From JANQOH01 sp965242575 (GTDB lineage: Bacteria > Pseudomonadota > Alphaproteobacteria > UBA7887): 64,000 bases of DNA. Both the position numbers and the translations under genes were made by a program. Location: assembly GCA_965242575.1 (NCBI GenBank), contig OZ251461.1, positions 2,790,001 through 2,854,000 on the forward strand, written 5' to 3'. The notes beneath the pieces are model-generated. The model had not been told where the DNA came from. It saw only the letters and a program-made list of their open reading frames with translations, and ran no database searches. Shown here piece after piece: positions 51,797-60,451 of this stretch (the stretch's first letter is position 1; every line of letters starts with the position of its first letter).

Positions 51797-52581
51797 ATAT
51801 TTCACTTTCCACCGAGACGCTCGATTCCGGATCGCCGGAGGAAGCGGCGACTTTCGGCATGTTCGCGATCACGGCCGACGACCGGCTGCTGACGGCGGTA
51901 GAAGATCGGTAGAAGATACGGAAACTGCGGCGCTGCGCCACGGTCCTCACATTTCCGGCTATCCGGTCGCCGAATGGCTCACCTGGAATTGGTGGAGGCT
52001 CCGGTGGGAGGGCGAGTCTCCCACCGCCCGGCGGGCGGCGCACGAGTGGAGTTTCGCCCATCGGATGTTCACCATCGGCGGCGGTTATGCGTGGCCGGGT
52101 GTGGAGATCGTGTCGGACGGACGGCAGTGTTTCCTGCGTTCGGAGCCGACGCCGGATGCCGGATCGGTCCTGTTCCGCTACATCGGCGCAGACTGGCGCC
52201 TGCTCGTGTCGGCCGAGGCTTTCGAGGCCGCCATAGACAGCTTCTTGAGCGAAGTGGCGGATCGACTCGAAGGACGCGGGCTTCGCGACACCAATCTTCA
52301 CCGCCTGCTGAGCGACCTCGGGACGGAGCGGGCGGATCCGGCGCTGGCGCGGTTTCGCCGCCTCGAGGCGCGACTCGGACTCGACCCAGACGAGGTCGAC
52401 GCGGACGAGATCCATCGCCGCCTCGCCGACGCCGACCCGCTTGGCGAGGATGCGCTGGGGGAGGTGGCGGCCGATACGGCGTCCCGCGGCGCTGCGCCGG
52501 AGCGCATGATGTCGGCGGCGGACTTCGCCTCCGCCGCCGCGCGAAGCGGCTTCGACGCCGATTGGCGGGACGCCGCTGCGC
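51781..52581 (+). pseudogene. Second gene of the accessory pair, frameshifted and cut by IS630
   Basis: Starts ATG 51781 after GAGGAAAG and reads 42 codons (LNISLSTETLDSGSPEEAATFGMFAITADD) to a stop at 51910. An exact 11-base tandem duplication, GGTAGAAGATC then GGTAGAAGATA near 51897-51918, causes the shift. Removing one unit joins the frame to the downstream part, with ISGYPVAEWLTWNWWRLRWEGE and FIGADWRLLV-like segments, to 52581. There the IS630 insertion replaces the C-terminus with a stop inside the element. Function is unknown; the pair may be an addiction or defence cassette, but that is only inference from its accessory setting. Confidence 0.7.
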
Positions 52582-52583
52582 TA

Positions 52584-53761
52584 GTGTCCTGAGTCTAAAG
52601 TTCGCTGCATAATGTGCGGTCGACGCGGTGACAGAAGCGTTTGACGGATGCGAGGATATCGTCGGCGGTTTTGGTCCATTTGAAGGGCTTGGGATTCTGG
52701 TTGTGCCGGTCGATGAAGGCGCGGATATCCGCCTCGAGCTGTTTCGTGGAAGTATGTACGCCCCGTTGAAGCTGCTTGCGCGTCAGTTCGGCGAACTAGC
52801 GCTCCACCTGATTGATCCACGAGGCCGAGGTCGGCGTGAAGTGAGCGTGATAGCGTGGCCGTCGCGCCAGCCATGCCTTGACCGAAGCGGTCTTGTGGGT
52901 CGTGTAGTTGTCCATGACGATATGAACGTCCAGGTCTTCGGGAACACGAGCGTCGATCTCCTTGAGGAAATCGAGGAACTCCCGCGCCCGGTGGCGTCTA
53001 TAGCACTTGCCGATGACGAAGCCCGTTGCGGCGTCGAGCGCGGCGAACAGCGACGTCGTCCCGTGCCGGACATAGGCGTGCGTCCGCCGTTCGGGCATGC
53101 CCGGCATCATCGGCAAGACCGGCTGCTCGCGGTCGAGGGCTTGTCCCTGGCTCTTCTCATCGACGCAGAGCACAAGCGCGCGGGCCGGCGGCGACAGATA
53201 GAACCCCACGATATCCCGCACCTTGTCCACGAATAGCGGATCGCTGGAAAGCTTGAACGCCTCCGACCGGTGCGGTTGCAGCCCGAACGCCTTCCAGATC
53301 CGCCGCACCGTCGTGTGCGAAAGCCCCGCCTCCCGAGCCATCGAGCGGATCGACCAATGCGTCGCGTCGGGGGGCGACGTCTCGAGCGTCCGCTTGACGA
53401 CCTCGGCCACCCGCGCATCTTCTATGCTCCGCGGGCGCCCCGAACGCGGCGCGTCCGACAGGCCCTCGACACGATCCTGCAGAAAACGACGACGCCACTT
53501 GCCGACGGTGTGTTCGTGCACGCCGAGTTCCGCCGCCACCGCCTTGCTCGTCAAGCCATCGGCGCAGCGCAGGACGATGCGGCAGCGATCCGACATCCCC
53601 CGCGCCACCCGGCGACGGCGAACCTGACGCTCAAGGAACGACCGCTCTGCGGCGCTCAACACCACGGCCGCCACGGGCCGACCGACACAACGCCCCATCG
53701 CTTACCCTCCCCGAATCGGCGATCACTGCCCGTTATGATACTAACTTCAGACGCAGGACAC
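52584..53761 (-). mobile_element. IS630-family element, copy A
   Basis: A 1178-bp element with terminal repeats GTGTCCTGAGTCTAAAGTT (left) and the inverse of GTGTCCTGCGTCTGAAGTT (right), two mismatches in 19. It is flanked by the TA duplicates 52582-52583 and 53762-53763 typical of IS630/Tc1 elements. It is inverted relative to copy B, has the same length, and interrupts the 3' end of the accessory gene on its left. Confidence 0.9.
52595..53698 (-). pseudogene. IS630-family transposase with internal stop (copy A)
   Basis: Same 367-codon gene as in copy B: helix-turn-helix N-terminus and DDE catalytic core (Asp180, Asp263, Glu299). Codon 301, Trp in copy B, is TAG here, so the protein ends one residue after the catalytic Glu299 and loses its last 67 residues. 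A few other codons differ (near residues 166, 172, 197 and 208). Copy A may be moved by the intact copy B protein. Confidence 0.9.
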
Positions 53762-53764
53762 TAG

Positions 53765-55414
53765 CCCGGATTTCTCATACGTCTCCGGGTTGAGGGGCGG
53801 TGTGCGGTGTCGGCGAGGATTTTCGGGTTTGTGCAGCCGCCGCCGTTTTCGGGGCGCGTTGGAGCGCCTGTCGGCTGGCGACGGGCGGTTCGGTTCGGCG
53901 ATGTCTCCGTTATTGAAGGGAAGGGTGAGTTGTGCGCCGCTTCAAGCTGCGGCGGCGGATAATCGTCTTCGCGCGGTGTGGAACTCATCCTGGAAAGGAT
54001 GATTCGTGTCCATTGCGATCTTGATGCAGCGGACGCTGACACGGACCCATGCGGCGATCTTGAGCAGTTTGAGGCGCAGGCTTCCACATGTGGCGGCGGC
54101 GCGGCGGGTGTGGGCGAGGCCGAGGCGGCGCAGGGCGCAGAGCAGCACATAGGCCATCGAGGCGAACCACAAGCGGAGCTGGTTGGCGCGCATGCTATGC
54201 GCCGAGGTGCGGTCGGCGAACAGGTCGAGTTGGCATTCCTTGATGCGGTTCTCCATCTCGCCGCGTTGGCAATACAGGTCCTCGTAGAGGCTCCGGGCGT
54301 CATGCGCGCTGGCGGTGAGCGAGGTGACGACGAAGCGCGGATTGGCCTTGCCGCGGGTCCATTCGGCCTTACCGACGACGCGGCGTTCGCGGCTCCAACT
54401 GTCGCGCGTGGACCACATGAAGTCGGCGAAGCGCCGCGCCGGGGCGCCGCTCCGCTCGCCGTCCGCCTCGGTCTCCGCCAGCGCATCCGCGACCTGCGCC
54501 GCCAGACGATCGTTCCGCGCCAAGCCGAACAGGTAATCCACCCCGTTGGCTTGGCGCCACGCCATCAGCGCCTCGCGCGCGAACCCCGAATCGGCCCGCA
54601 ACACGATCCGCGTGTCCGGCCACCGCGCCCGCAACAGGGCCACGATCCGCGCAGCCTCCTCCACAGCCCCGGCCGCCCCGTCGATGTTTGCCGGGCGCAG
54701 CCGCGCCGCCAGAAGGTGACGACCGCACAAAACATAAAGCGGCAGGTAGCAGTAGCAGTCGTAATAGCCGTGGAAAAACCGCCCCTCCTGCGACCCGTGA
54801 ACCGGATCGTCCGTCGCGTCGAAATCCAGAACCACCCGATCCGGAGCCGCCTCATGCGCGTCCAGGAACAGCGTCACCAACACATCCGCAATCGCCGACC
54901 CGTCATGGACGATCTTGCTGTCCCCAGACGGAGACGAACCGCCCAACTCCAACCGGTTCAACGTCGACTTCCCCGCAACCGGGGCGCAGGTCCGACGCTT
55001 CGCGCGCAACTTCCCCGCCAACACCGCCATAACCGGATCGCCGCGCAACACATCGTGGTCGATCAAGTCCTCGTAGCCCAACGCAATCCCGAACACACGC
55101 TGACCCACAAGCGTCCGAACCGAGTGCTCTACGAACCGACCATCGCGATGATCCTCGAAGCAGGCCGCAAGCCGGTCCACCAGCCCAACCCTCGCGTCCG
55201 CCTGTCCGAGCAGCAGAGCGCCGGCGTCCGAAGTCATCGACCCGCCGTCGAAATCCGCCACAACCGCCCGCCCCGAAACCGCTTGAAAGGCACCAGGCGC
55301 CGCGCTACACTCCGTTCGCATCGGGGAACCTCCTGCCCTGATATAGGCTCTTGGCAAAGAACGCTATATCACAGGCAGGACCCCGGTGCACTCAAAAACT
55401 ATGAGAAATCCGGG
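53765..55414 (-). mobile_element. IS1380-family element
   Basis: A 1650-bp element with imperfect terminal repeats beginning CCCGGATTTCTCATA (left) and the inverse at the right end, flanked by a CTAG four-base duplication (53761-53764 and 55415-55418). Four-base target duplication fits the IS1380 family. It carries one transposase gene and about 175 bases of non-coding sequence downstream of it. A decayed relative lies at 8050-8549. The element sits exactly between the two IS630 copies. Confidence 0.88.
53942..55321 (-). CDS. IS1380-family transposase
   Basis: A 459-residue DDE transposase starting at ATG 55321 (an upstream ATG at 55357 would add 12 residues). Landmarks are ADFDGGSMTSDAGALLLGQ near the N-terminus, LDFDATDDPVHGSQEG with catalytic Asp, the RADSGFAREALM segment with the second Asp, and the YCQRGEMENRIKECQ (Y-x2-R-x3-E type) motif containing the catalytic Glu. 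The gene has no frame damage, so it may be active. Confidence 0.92.
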   Translation of the reverse strand: MRTECSAAPGAFQAVSGRAVVADFDGGSMTSDAGALLLGQADARVGLVDRLAACFEDHRDGRFVEHSVRTLVGQRVFGIALGYEDLIDHDVLRGDPVMAVLAGKLRAKRRTCAPVAGKSTLNRLELGGSSPSGDSKIVHDGSAIADVLVTLFLDAHEAAPDRVVLDFDATDDPVHGSQEGRFFHGYYDCYCYLPLYVLCGRHLLAARLRPANIDGAAGAVEEAARIVALLRARWPDTRIVLRADSGFAREALMAWRQANGVDYLFGLARNDRLAAQVADALAETEADGERSGAPARRFADFMWSTRDSWSRERRVVGKAEWTRGKANPRFVVTSLTASAHDARSLYEDLYCQRGEMENRIKECQLDLFADRTSAHSMRANQLRLWFASMAYVLLCALRRLGLAHTRRAAATCGSLRLKLLKIAAWVRVSVRCIKIAMDTNHPFQDEFHTARRRLSAAAA

Positions 55415-55417
55415 CTA

Positions 55418-56595
55418 GTGTCCTGCGTCTGAAGTTAGTATCATAACGGGCAGTGATCGCCGATTCGGGGAGGGTAAGCGATGGGGCGTTGTGTCGGTCG
55501 GCCCGTGGCGGCCGTGGTGTTGAGCGCCGCAGAGCGGTCGTTCCTTGAGCGTCAGGTTCGCCGTCGCCGGGTGGCGCGGGGGATGTCGGATCGCTGCCGC
55601 ATCGTCCTGCGCTGCGCCGATGGCTTGACGAGCAAGGCGGTGGCGGCGGAACTCGGCGTGCACGAACACACCGTCGGCAAGTGGCGTCGTCGTTTTCTGC
55701 AGGATCGTGTCGAGGGCCTGTCGGACGCGCCGCGTTCGGGGCGCCCGCGGAGCATAGAAGATGCGCGGGTGGCCGAGGTCGTCAAGCGGACGCTCGAGAC
55801 GTCGCCCCCCGACGCGACGCATTGGTCGATCCGCTCGATGGCCCGGGAGGCGGGGCTTTCGCACACGACGGTGCGGCGGATCTGGAAGGCGTTCGGGCTG
55901 CAACCGCACCGGTCGGAGGCGTTCAAGCTTTCCAGCGATCCGCTGTTCGTGGATAAGGTGCGGGACATCGTGGGGCTCTATCTGTCGCCGCCGGACCGCG
56001 CGCTGGTGCTCTGCGTCGATGAGAAGAGCCAGGGACAAGCCCTTGACCGCGAGCAGCCGGTCTTGCCGACGATGCCGGGCATGCCCGAACGGCGGACGCA
56101 CAACTATGTCCGGCACGGGACGACGTCGCTGTTCGCCGCGCTCGACGCCGCAACGGGCTTCGTCATCGGCAAGTGCTATAGACGCCACCGGGCGCGGGAG
56201 TTCCTCGATTTCCTCAAGGAGATCGACGCTCGTGTTCCCGAAGACCTGGACGTTCATATCGTCATGGACAACTACACGACCCACAAGACCGCTTCGGTCA
56301 AGGCATGGCTGGCGCGACGGCCACGCTATCACGCTCACTTCACGCCGACCTCGGCCTCGTGGATCAATCAGGTGGAGCGCTGGTTCGCCGAACTGACGCG
56401 CAAGCAGCTTCAACGGGGCGTACACACCTCCACGAAACAGCTCGAGGCGGATATCCGCGCCTTCATCGACCGGCACAACCAGAATCCCAAGCCCTTCAAA
56501 TGGACCAAAACCGCCGACGATATCCTCGCATCCGTCAAACGCTTCTGTCACCGCGTCGACCGCACATTATGCAGCGAACTTTAGACTCAGGACAC
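55418..56595 (+). mobile_element. IS630-family element, copy B
   Basis: A 1178-bp copy in the opposite orientation to copy A, flanked by TA at 55416-55417 and 56596-56597. Termini are GTGTCCTGCGTCTGAAGTT on the left and the inverse of GTGTCCTGAGTCTAAAGTT on the right. Contains an intact transposase gene. Its left TA is part of the right CTAG duplication of the IS1380 element. Confidence 0.92.
55481..56584 (+). CDS. IS630-family transposase, intact (copy B)
   Basis: A 367-residue transposase. The N-terminal part (about 38-105) has a helix-turn-helix (LTSKAVAAELGVHEHTVGKW). The DDE core has VLCVDEKSQ (Asp180), HIVMDNYTTHK (Asp263) and SWINQVERWFAELTRKQL (Glu299). It ends near the right inverted repeat. 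As the only intact IS630 transposase here it probably mobilises both copies. Confidence 0.95.
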   Translation: MGRCVGRPVAAVVLSAAERSFLERQVRRRRVARGMSDRCRIVLRCADGLTSKAVAAELGVHEHTVGKWRRRFLQDRVEGLSDAPRSGRPRSIEDARVAEVVKRTLETSPPDATHWSIRSMAREAGLSHTTVRRIWKAFGLQPHRSEAFKLSSDPLFVDKVRDIVGLYLSPPDRALVLCVDEKSQGQALDREQPVLPTMPGMPERRTHNYVRHGTTSLFAALDAATGFVIGKCYRRHRAREFLDFLKEIDARVPEDLDVHIVMDNYTTHKTASVKAWLARRPRYHAHFTPTSASWINQVERWFAELTRKQLQRGVHTSTKQLEADIRAFIDRHNQNPKPFKWTKTADDILASVKRFCHRVDRTLCSEL

Positions 56596-56597
56596 TA

Positions 56598-57052
56598 GCG
56601 TTCCTATTATCCCAGTCCTCATGCCCCGCCGGTAACTGCGGCGTTCGCGGCGTTCTTGCTTTTTCTTTCCCATTGCTCAGATCCTTTCCGATGTTGACTA
56701 AATTTGTAGCGGTTGCAGCAAGTCTCACAAGCGGCAACGTCAAAGTCGTCCTTGGTGAGCCGAGTCTTGCGAGACCGGGTCGTTACCGGACGGCATCGTC
56801 GGCGCTCCCGCGCCTGCATTCGAGAACGGCTCCGAAATCCGCGCCAATCCTCAACCAGTCGGATCGTAACGCGGCGCTCGCGGTGGCGCGGGGCGCACGC
56901 GGCGGGAACGACGTCCGGACAACGGACGACAACGCCGCCATACCGGATACGATTGCGGACGACAGCGCAACCCGTTTACGTCGGTAGTGTTTCGGGACGG
57001 TCACTCGTGCGGACATGGCGATTCCCTCGTTTCGAGACGCCTTGCGCGCCCC
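56598..57052. other. Gap after the IS nest; no confident gene
   Basis: The frame of the interrupted accessory gene stays open from 56598 to 56987, but its translation does not look like that gene's family and has no codon bias I trust. On the minus strand, 56619-56819 would encode 66 residues with a CETCCNRYKF cluster, which could be a small metal-binding protein or chance. Composition is less GC-rich than the neighbours, as expected for recently acquired DNA. No RNA gene is visible. Confidence 0.4.
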
Positions 57053-58165
57053 CTACTCCGCCGCGATTCGCGCCTCGGACGCGGCGACGCGCGGGGCGAC
57101 CTCGCGCATGGTCAGCTCCATCGAGCGCATCGCGCGGTCGCCGGGCATTCCGCCGAGATTGGGCCACAGGACGAACTCGGTGATCCCCAGCCGGTCGCGC
57201 AGATGGACCAGCCGTTCGGCGCATTCCGCCGGAGTCCCGGCGATGGCGGCGCCGTGTTCGTGCAGCTTCGCGAACGAGAGATACCCGCCGGCCAGGGTCT
57301 TGCGGCTCTCCGACATGGTGAGTTCGTAGCCCTTCACCGTCTCCGGCTGGCCGGTGACGGACTTCTGGTTGCGGGTCACCTTGGCGTAGAACCACTCCAC
57401 GCGCTCGCCGAACTCGGCCCGCGCCGCGGCGCCGTCCTCCGCCGTGTAGAACGGCAGCAGCATCATGCGCTCGCCGCCCTTGGGGTCGAGGCCCGCGGCG
57501 GCGCGCTCGCGTTCGTATTCGGCGACGCTGGCGGCCAGTTTGTCGATCCATTCCTCGCGGTAGGTGCGGTAGCTGAACGGCGAGGCCAGTTGCAGGTTGC
57601 AGCCCATCCGCGCCGCCGTGCGGAAGCTCTCGGGCGAAATGCACGCCTGGTAGATCGGCGGATGCGGGCGCTGCACCGGCTTGGGCAGGACCTCCACGGG
57701 TTCGCGGATCTTCCAGAACTTGCCGTCGTGGGCGATCTTCTCCTCGGTCCAGGCGCGGACGACGACGTCGAGGCCCTCGTCGTACATCCCGCGGCTGTCC
57801 TCCATCGCCAGGTCGAGGCCGAGGAACTCGTGCGGCTGGTAGGCCCGCCCGGCGCCGAACAGCAGGCGCCCGCCCGACAGCACGTCGACCAGGGCGAAAT
57901 CGGACGCGGTGCGCAGCGGATGGTTGAACGGGACGACGACGACCGCGGTGCCGATCTTGATCCGGCTCGTCCGCGCGGCGACGGCGGCGGCGTAAACCTG
58001 GGTCGACGTGACGACGCCGTAGTTCGAGAACAGGTGTTCGGCGAGCCACACCGTGTCGAAGCCCAGCGCCTCGGCGCGTTCGAAATACGCCATGTCGTCG
58101 GCGAACGACTCGCTCACGCGGTCGAGGTCGGGGATCTGGCTCAGGCTGAACACGCCCCACTTCAT
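57053..58165 (-). CDS. LLM-class flavin-dependent oxidoreductase (luciferase-like)
   Basis: A 370-residue TIM-barrel bacterial luciferase-family protein: MKWGVFSLSQ, ALGFDTVWLAEHLF, IKIGTAVVVVPFNHPLR, GRLLFGAGRAYQPHEF, HPPIYQACISPESF and a C-terminal GTPAECAERLVHLRD. It binds reduced FMN or F420. The substrate is unknown; the family covers monooxygenases and dehydrogenases. It stands alone with no partner reductase nearby. Confidence 0.92.
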   Translation of the reverse strand: MKWGVFSLSQIPDLDRVSESFADDMAYFERAEALGFDTVWLAEHLFSNYGVVTSTQVYAAAVAARTSRIKIGTAVVVVPFNHPLRTASDFALVDVLSGGRLLFGAGRAYQPHEFLGLDLAMEDSRGMYDEGLDVVVRAWTEEKIAHDGKFWKIREPVEVLPKPVQRPHPPIYQACISPESFRTAARMGCNLQLASPFSYRTYREEWIDKLAASVAEYERERAAAGLDPKGGERMMLLPFYTAEDGAAARAEFGERVEWFYAKVTRNQKSVTGQPETVKGYELTMSESRKTLAGGYLSFAKLHEHGAAIAGTPAECAERLVHLRDRLGITEFVLWPNLGGMPGDRAMRSMELTMREVAPRVAASEARIAAE

Positions 58166-58232
58166 GGCTTCCTCCGTTCCCAGGCGCCGCCGCGGCGCGG
58201 CGCGGCACTATGCGCCGGCGCGCCGCTCCCTA

Positions 58233-58655
58233 TCAAGCCGCGGCGACGGCGACGACCGCCAGCGCCGCCAGGGCGACGGCGGTGAGCGGCTTGCGCAGGC
58301 GGAGGAGCCACGGCGGCGCGAGGCCGGCGCGGGCCGCGCGGACATCGATGGCGAAGGCGGCGGCGAAGCCCGCGGCCAGCAGCAGGACGCGCAGGGTGGG
58401 ATGGACGGAGGCGAGCGACAGCCACGCAAAGGCGGGCGCGATGGCCCCCGCCGCCCACCAGCGGCCCGGCGCGCCGGCCGCCGCGGCGAGGCCCCATAGC
58501 ACGGCGCCGCGCAGCGCGAGCAGCAGCGCCGCGTAATTGGTGAGGTGGTAGAAGACGGTGGCGCGCATCCAGTCCGGCCCCAGCGCCACGGCCGCGGCGC
58601 CGAGGACGAGCGGGACCGCCCCGGCGGCGCCCAGCCGGAGCGGCGCGCGGGGCAC
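58233..58655 (-). CDS. DUF3429-family membrane protein
   Basis: A 140-residue protein with four predicted membrane helices and the DUF3429/TMEM69-like pattern: LGAAGAVPLVLGAAA, then HLTNYAALLLALRGAVLWGLA, GAIAPAFAWLSL and HPTLRVLLLAAGFAAAF. Function is unknown. GTG 58655 overlaps the last base of the phhB stop (TAGTG), so the two are coupled. Confidence 0.8.
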   Translation of the reverse strand: MPRAPLRLGAAGAVPLVLGAAAVALGPDWMRATVFYHLTNYAALLLALRGAVLWGLAAAAGAPGRWWAAGAIAPAFAWLSLASVHPTLRVLLLAAGFAAAFAIDVRAARAGLAPPWLLRLRKPLTAVALAALAVVAVAAA

Positions 58656-58939
58656 TACAGGCCGTCGAGAAAGACCGCGAGGGCGATGTCGCGTTCGGTC
58701 ACGCCGCCCGCGTCGTGGCTGGCCAGCGCGACCTCGACGCGGTTGTAGACGTTGGTCCATTCCGGGTGGTGGTCCATGCGCTCGGCCTTGAGCGCGGCGC
58801 GCGTCATCCAGCCGAAGGCGGCGTTGAAGTCGGCGAATTCGAAGGTCTTGACGATGGCGTCGCGGCCCTCCGCCATCCTCCAGCCGTCGAGGCCGGCGAC
58901 GGCGGCGGCCAGCGCGCCGCCGGTGAGTTTGTGGGACAT
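58655..58939 (-). CDS. phhB: 4a-hydroxytetrahydrobiopterin dehydratase (PCD)
   Basis: Recycles pterin cofactor after aromatic hydroxylation. The 94 residues show KTFEFADFNAAFGWMTRAALKAE, the conserved HHPEWTNVYNRVEVAL with active-site His pair, and SHDAGGVTERDIALA. ATG 58939 gives the family start; the longer reading upstream is not conserved. Downstream is the DUF3429 gene. Confidence 0.95.
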   Translation of the reverse strand: MSHKLTGGALAAAVAGLDGWRMAEGRDAIVKTFEFADFNAAFGWMTRAALKAERMDHHPEWTNVYNRVEVALASHDAGGVTERDIALAVFLDGL

Positions 58940-58949
58940 GGACGGTCTC

Positions 58950-59570
58950 TCACAGATAGGGGTGGAGTCGAGGATAGGGCGATTCCCCTTTCGGCGGGTC
59001 CGCTCCCGACGCATCTGCGACGCGATTCCGAGGGGCGCGAGCGCAGCCGGGCCGCCGACCCCGCTTCGTCAACGGGAACACGCGCCGACCTCGAGACGGT
59101 CCATGCGCCGGTTCACGTCGGCGCGCAGCCACGCGATCGGCCCGGCCAGCGCGACGAAACCCATCCAATCCGCAACCATTCGCCACGCACTCCCACGCTT
59201 GCCAGCCGTCCGCGCCGGGTTCCGGTCCAGGCGCCTGGGCCACGCGTTCGGGGAACGGACGGCCAATCGCGTCGGCGCCTTCGACGCGGACCATGCGCTC
59301 ATCGGCGGCGACCGGTTCGCCACGCAAAGCGGCTTGCCCGGCCTCCAGCCCATCCATAGGCCGGCCATACCCGAATAGCGCCGCCTCGATCCGCGCCAGC
59401 TGCTCATCGGCCAGCGCCAAACCGTCGCGCACGCCGGCGATCTCAGCCCGCAAGCCGGTATCGACGCGCGCGATGTCGGCGCGAAGAAACAGGAACACGG
59501 GGACGGGCACCGCAGCCATCGCCCCGACGAAGGCAGCGAACAGCCCGACGAACGGGTCGAGCTTCGGCAC
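58950..59570 (-). CDS. Membrane-anchored coiled-coil protein, C-terminus doubtful
   Basis: GTG 59570 starts a 206-codon frame. Residues about 4-30 form a membrane helix (LFAAFVGAMAAVPVPVFLFL). About 31-70 are an amphipathic helix (IARVDTGLRAEIAGVRDGL). The remaining 100 residues are low-complexity and translate a duplicated fragment (59069-59179) in the wrong frame, so the natural C-terminus has probably been lost. It lies 20 bases downstream of a related heptad-repeat protein. Confidence 0.5.
   Translation of the reverse strand: MPKLDPFVGLFAAFVGAMAAVPVPVFLFLRADIARVDTGLRAEIAGVRDGLALADEQLARIEAALFGYGRPMDGLEAGQAALRGEPVAADERMVRVEGADAIGRPFPERVAQAPGPEPGADGWQAWECVANGCGLDGFRRAGRADRVAARRREPAHGPSRGRRVFPLTKRGRRPGCARAPRNRVADASGADPPKGESPYPRLHPYL
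59069..59179 (-). pseudogene. Truncated duplicate of the heptad-repeat gene start
   Basis: Codes 36 residues beginning VADWMGFVALAG and including AWLRADVNRRMDRLE, then stops. It is a near copy of the first 36 residues of the gene at 59591-60019 (IADWAGFVALAG, AWLRADMNRRMDRLE), with a two-residue deletion in the helix and none of the coiled-coil repeats. Probably a leftover of tandem duplication. Confidence 0.65.
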
Positions 59571-59590
59571 GGCGCGTTGGCTGTCGGCGG

Positions 59591-60019
59591 CTACCCCGTC
59601 GCCGTCCGCCCCGGCGCGCGTTCGAACCGCGCGCGGCGCGTGCGAGGCTTGCCGATGGCGTCGGCGACCGCGCGCCCGACGGCGGCCGGCATGGCGTCGA
59701 GCTGGCCATCGATCCGGGCCACGCGCTCGCGGAACTCGCTCTGGCCGCTCTCAAGCCGCTCCATGCGCGTCTCGATCCGATCCATGCGGTTCTCAAACCG
59801 GTCCATGCGGGTTTCGATCCGGTCCATACGGCCGCGCAATTCGTCCTGACCGGTCTCAAGGCGCGCCACGCGCTCGCGAAGGTCGTTCACGCCGACTTCG
59901 ACTCGGTCCATGCGAGTTTCGAGTCGATCCATGCGCCGGTTCATGTCGGCGCGCAGCCACGCGATCAGCCCGACCATGAGCCCGGCCAGCGCGACGAAGC
60001 CCGCCCAATCCGCAATCAT
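59591..60019 (-). CDS. Membrane protein with heptad-repeat coiled coil
   Basis: A 142-residue protein. Residues 3-24 are a membrane helix (ADWAGFVALAGLMVGLIAWL). About residues 28-112 are near-perfect heptads of the type RMDR-I/L/V-E-T, twelve in all, then a short basic tail. The repeated unit makes a 21-bp DNA repeat. Start is ATG with an excellent GGAGGAAGCGGCG site. The fold resembles t-SNARE-like or phage/membrane tether proteins, but no function is known. Such cassettes are often lineage-specific and unstable. Confidence 0.75.
   Translation of the reverse strand: MIADWAGFVALAGLMVGLIAWLRADMNRRMDRLETRMDRVEVGVNDLRERVARLETGQDELRGRMDRIETRMDRFENRMDRIETRMERLESGQSEFRERVARIDGQLDAMPAAVGRAVADAIGKPRTRRARFERAPGRTATG
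59735..59945. repeat. 21-bp tandem repeats encoding coiled-coil heptads
   Basis: About ten imperfect copies of a 21-bp unit with the core CGATCC(G)GTCCATGCG lie inside the heptad-repeat gene. Each unit codes one heptad on the minus strand. Such arrays grow and shrink by slippage. Confidence 0.7.
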
Positions 60020-60451
60020 TCGCCGCTTCCTCCTGCATGCCAGCCGCCGGCTCCGGCCGGGCGCGCCGGGCAACCCTACACTGCGCGGCCCGATTTGTCC
60101 CGTAGCGTCCCGCAGGGTCTTGACACGGCCATAGCGCCGGGGGCAGTGTCGCCCCGCTATCGAGGTCTGGGCTCCCCGCTTCGTCGGGCCGCCCGCTGAA
60201 TACGACAGCCTGCTCATGCGGCGCGGATCGATCCCCCGCGCCCGGCGAATAGGCGGGGTCAGCATGTACCCGTGCGTTGATTGCAACGGCCCGGCGCCCG
60301 CCGGGATCGCCGTCGCGCCTGGGTTCGGGAGATCCGCCATGACACGCTTCGCCGCCATAGGCCCGCCGTTCGGCGGCGCCTTGCCGGTGCTCGCCGCTTG
60401 CGCGGAAACGATGCGACCGGGATGCGCGGGCGATCCCGAGTTGGCGCTGCG
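60020..60451. other. Gap between the coiled-coil gene and the methyltransferase remnant
   Basis: I see no convincing gene. The stretch carries the strong ribosome-binding site of the heptad-repeat gene at its left, a string of GC-rich short inverted repeats, and sequence like CATGTACCCGTGCGTTGATT near 60263 that may be part of an unidentified repeat. No terminator or promoter stands out. Confidence 0.4.

Noticed and set aside
56673..56987. A 104-codon frame right of the IS nest as the lost C-terminus of the accessory gene
   Set aside because: The frame is continuous with the gene if the nest is removed, but composition and length do not match what I would expect, and no homology can be claimed without a search.
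59735..59945. CRISPR-like regularly spaced repeats
   Set aside because: The repeats have no unique spacers and code in-frame heptads of a coiled coil.
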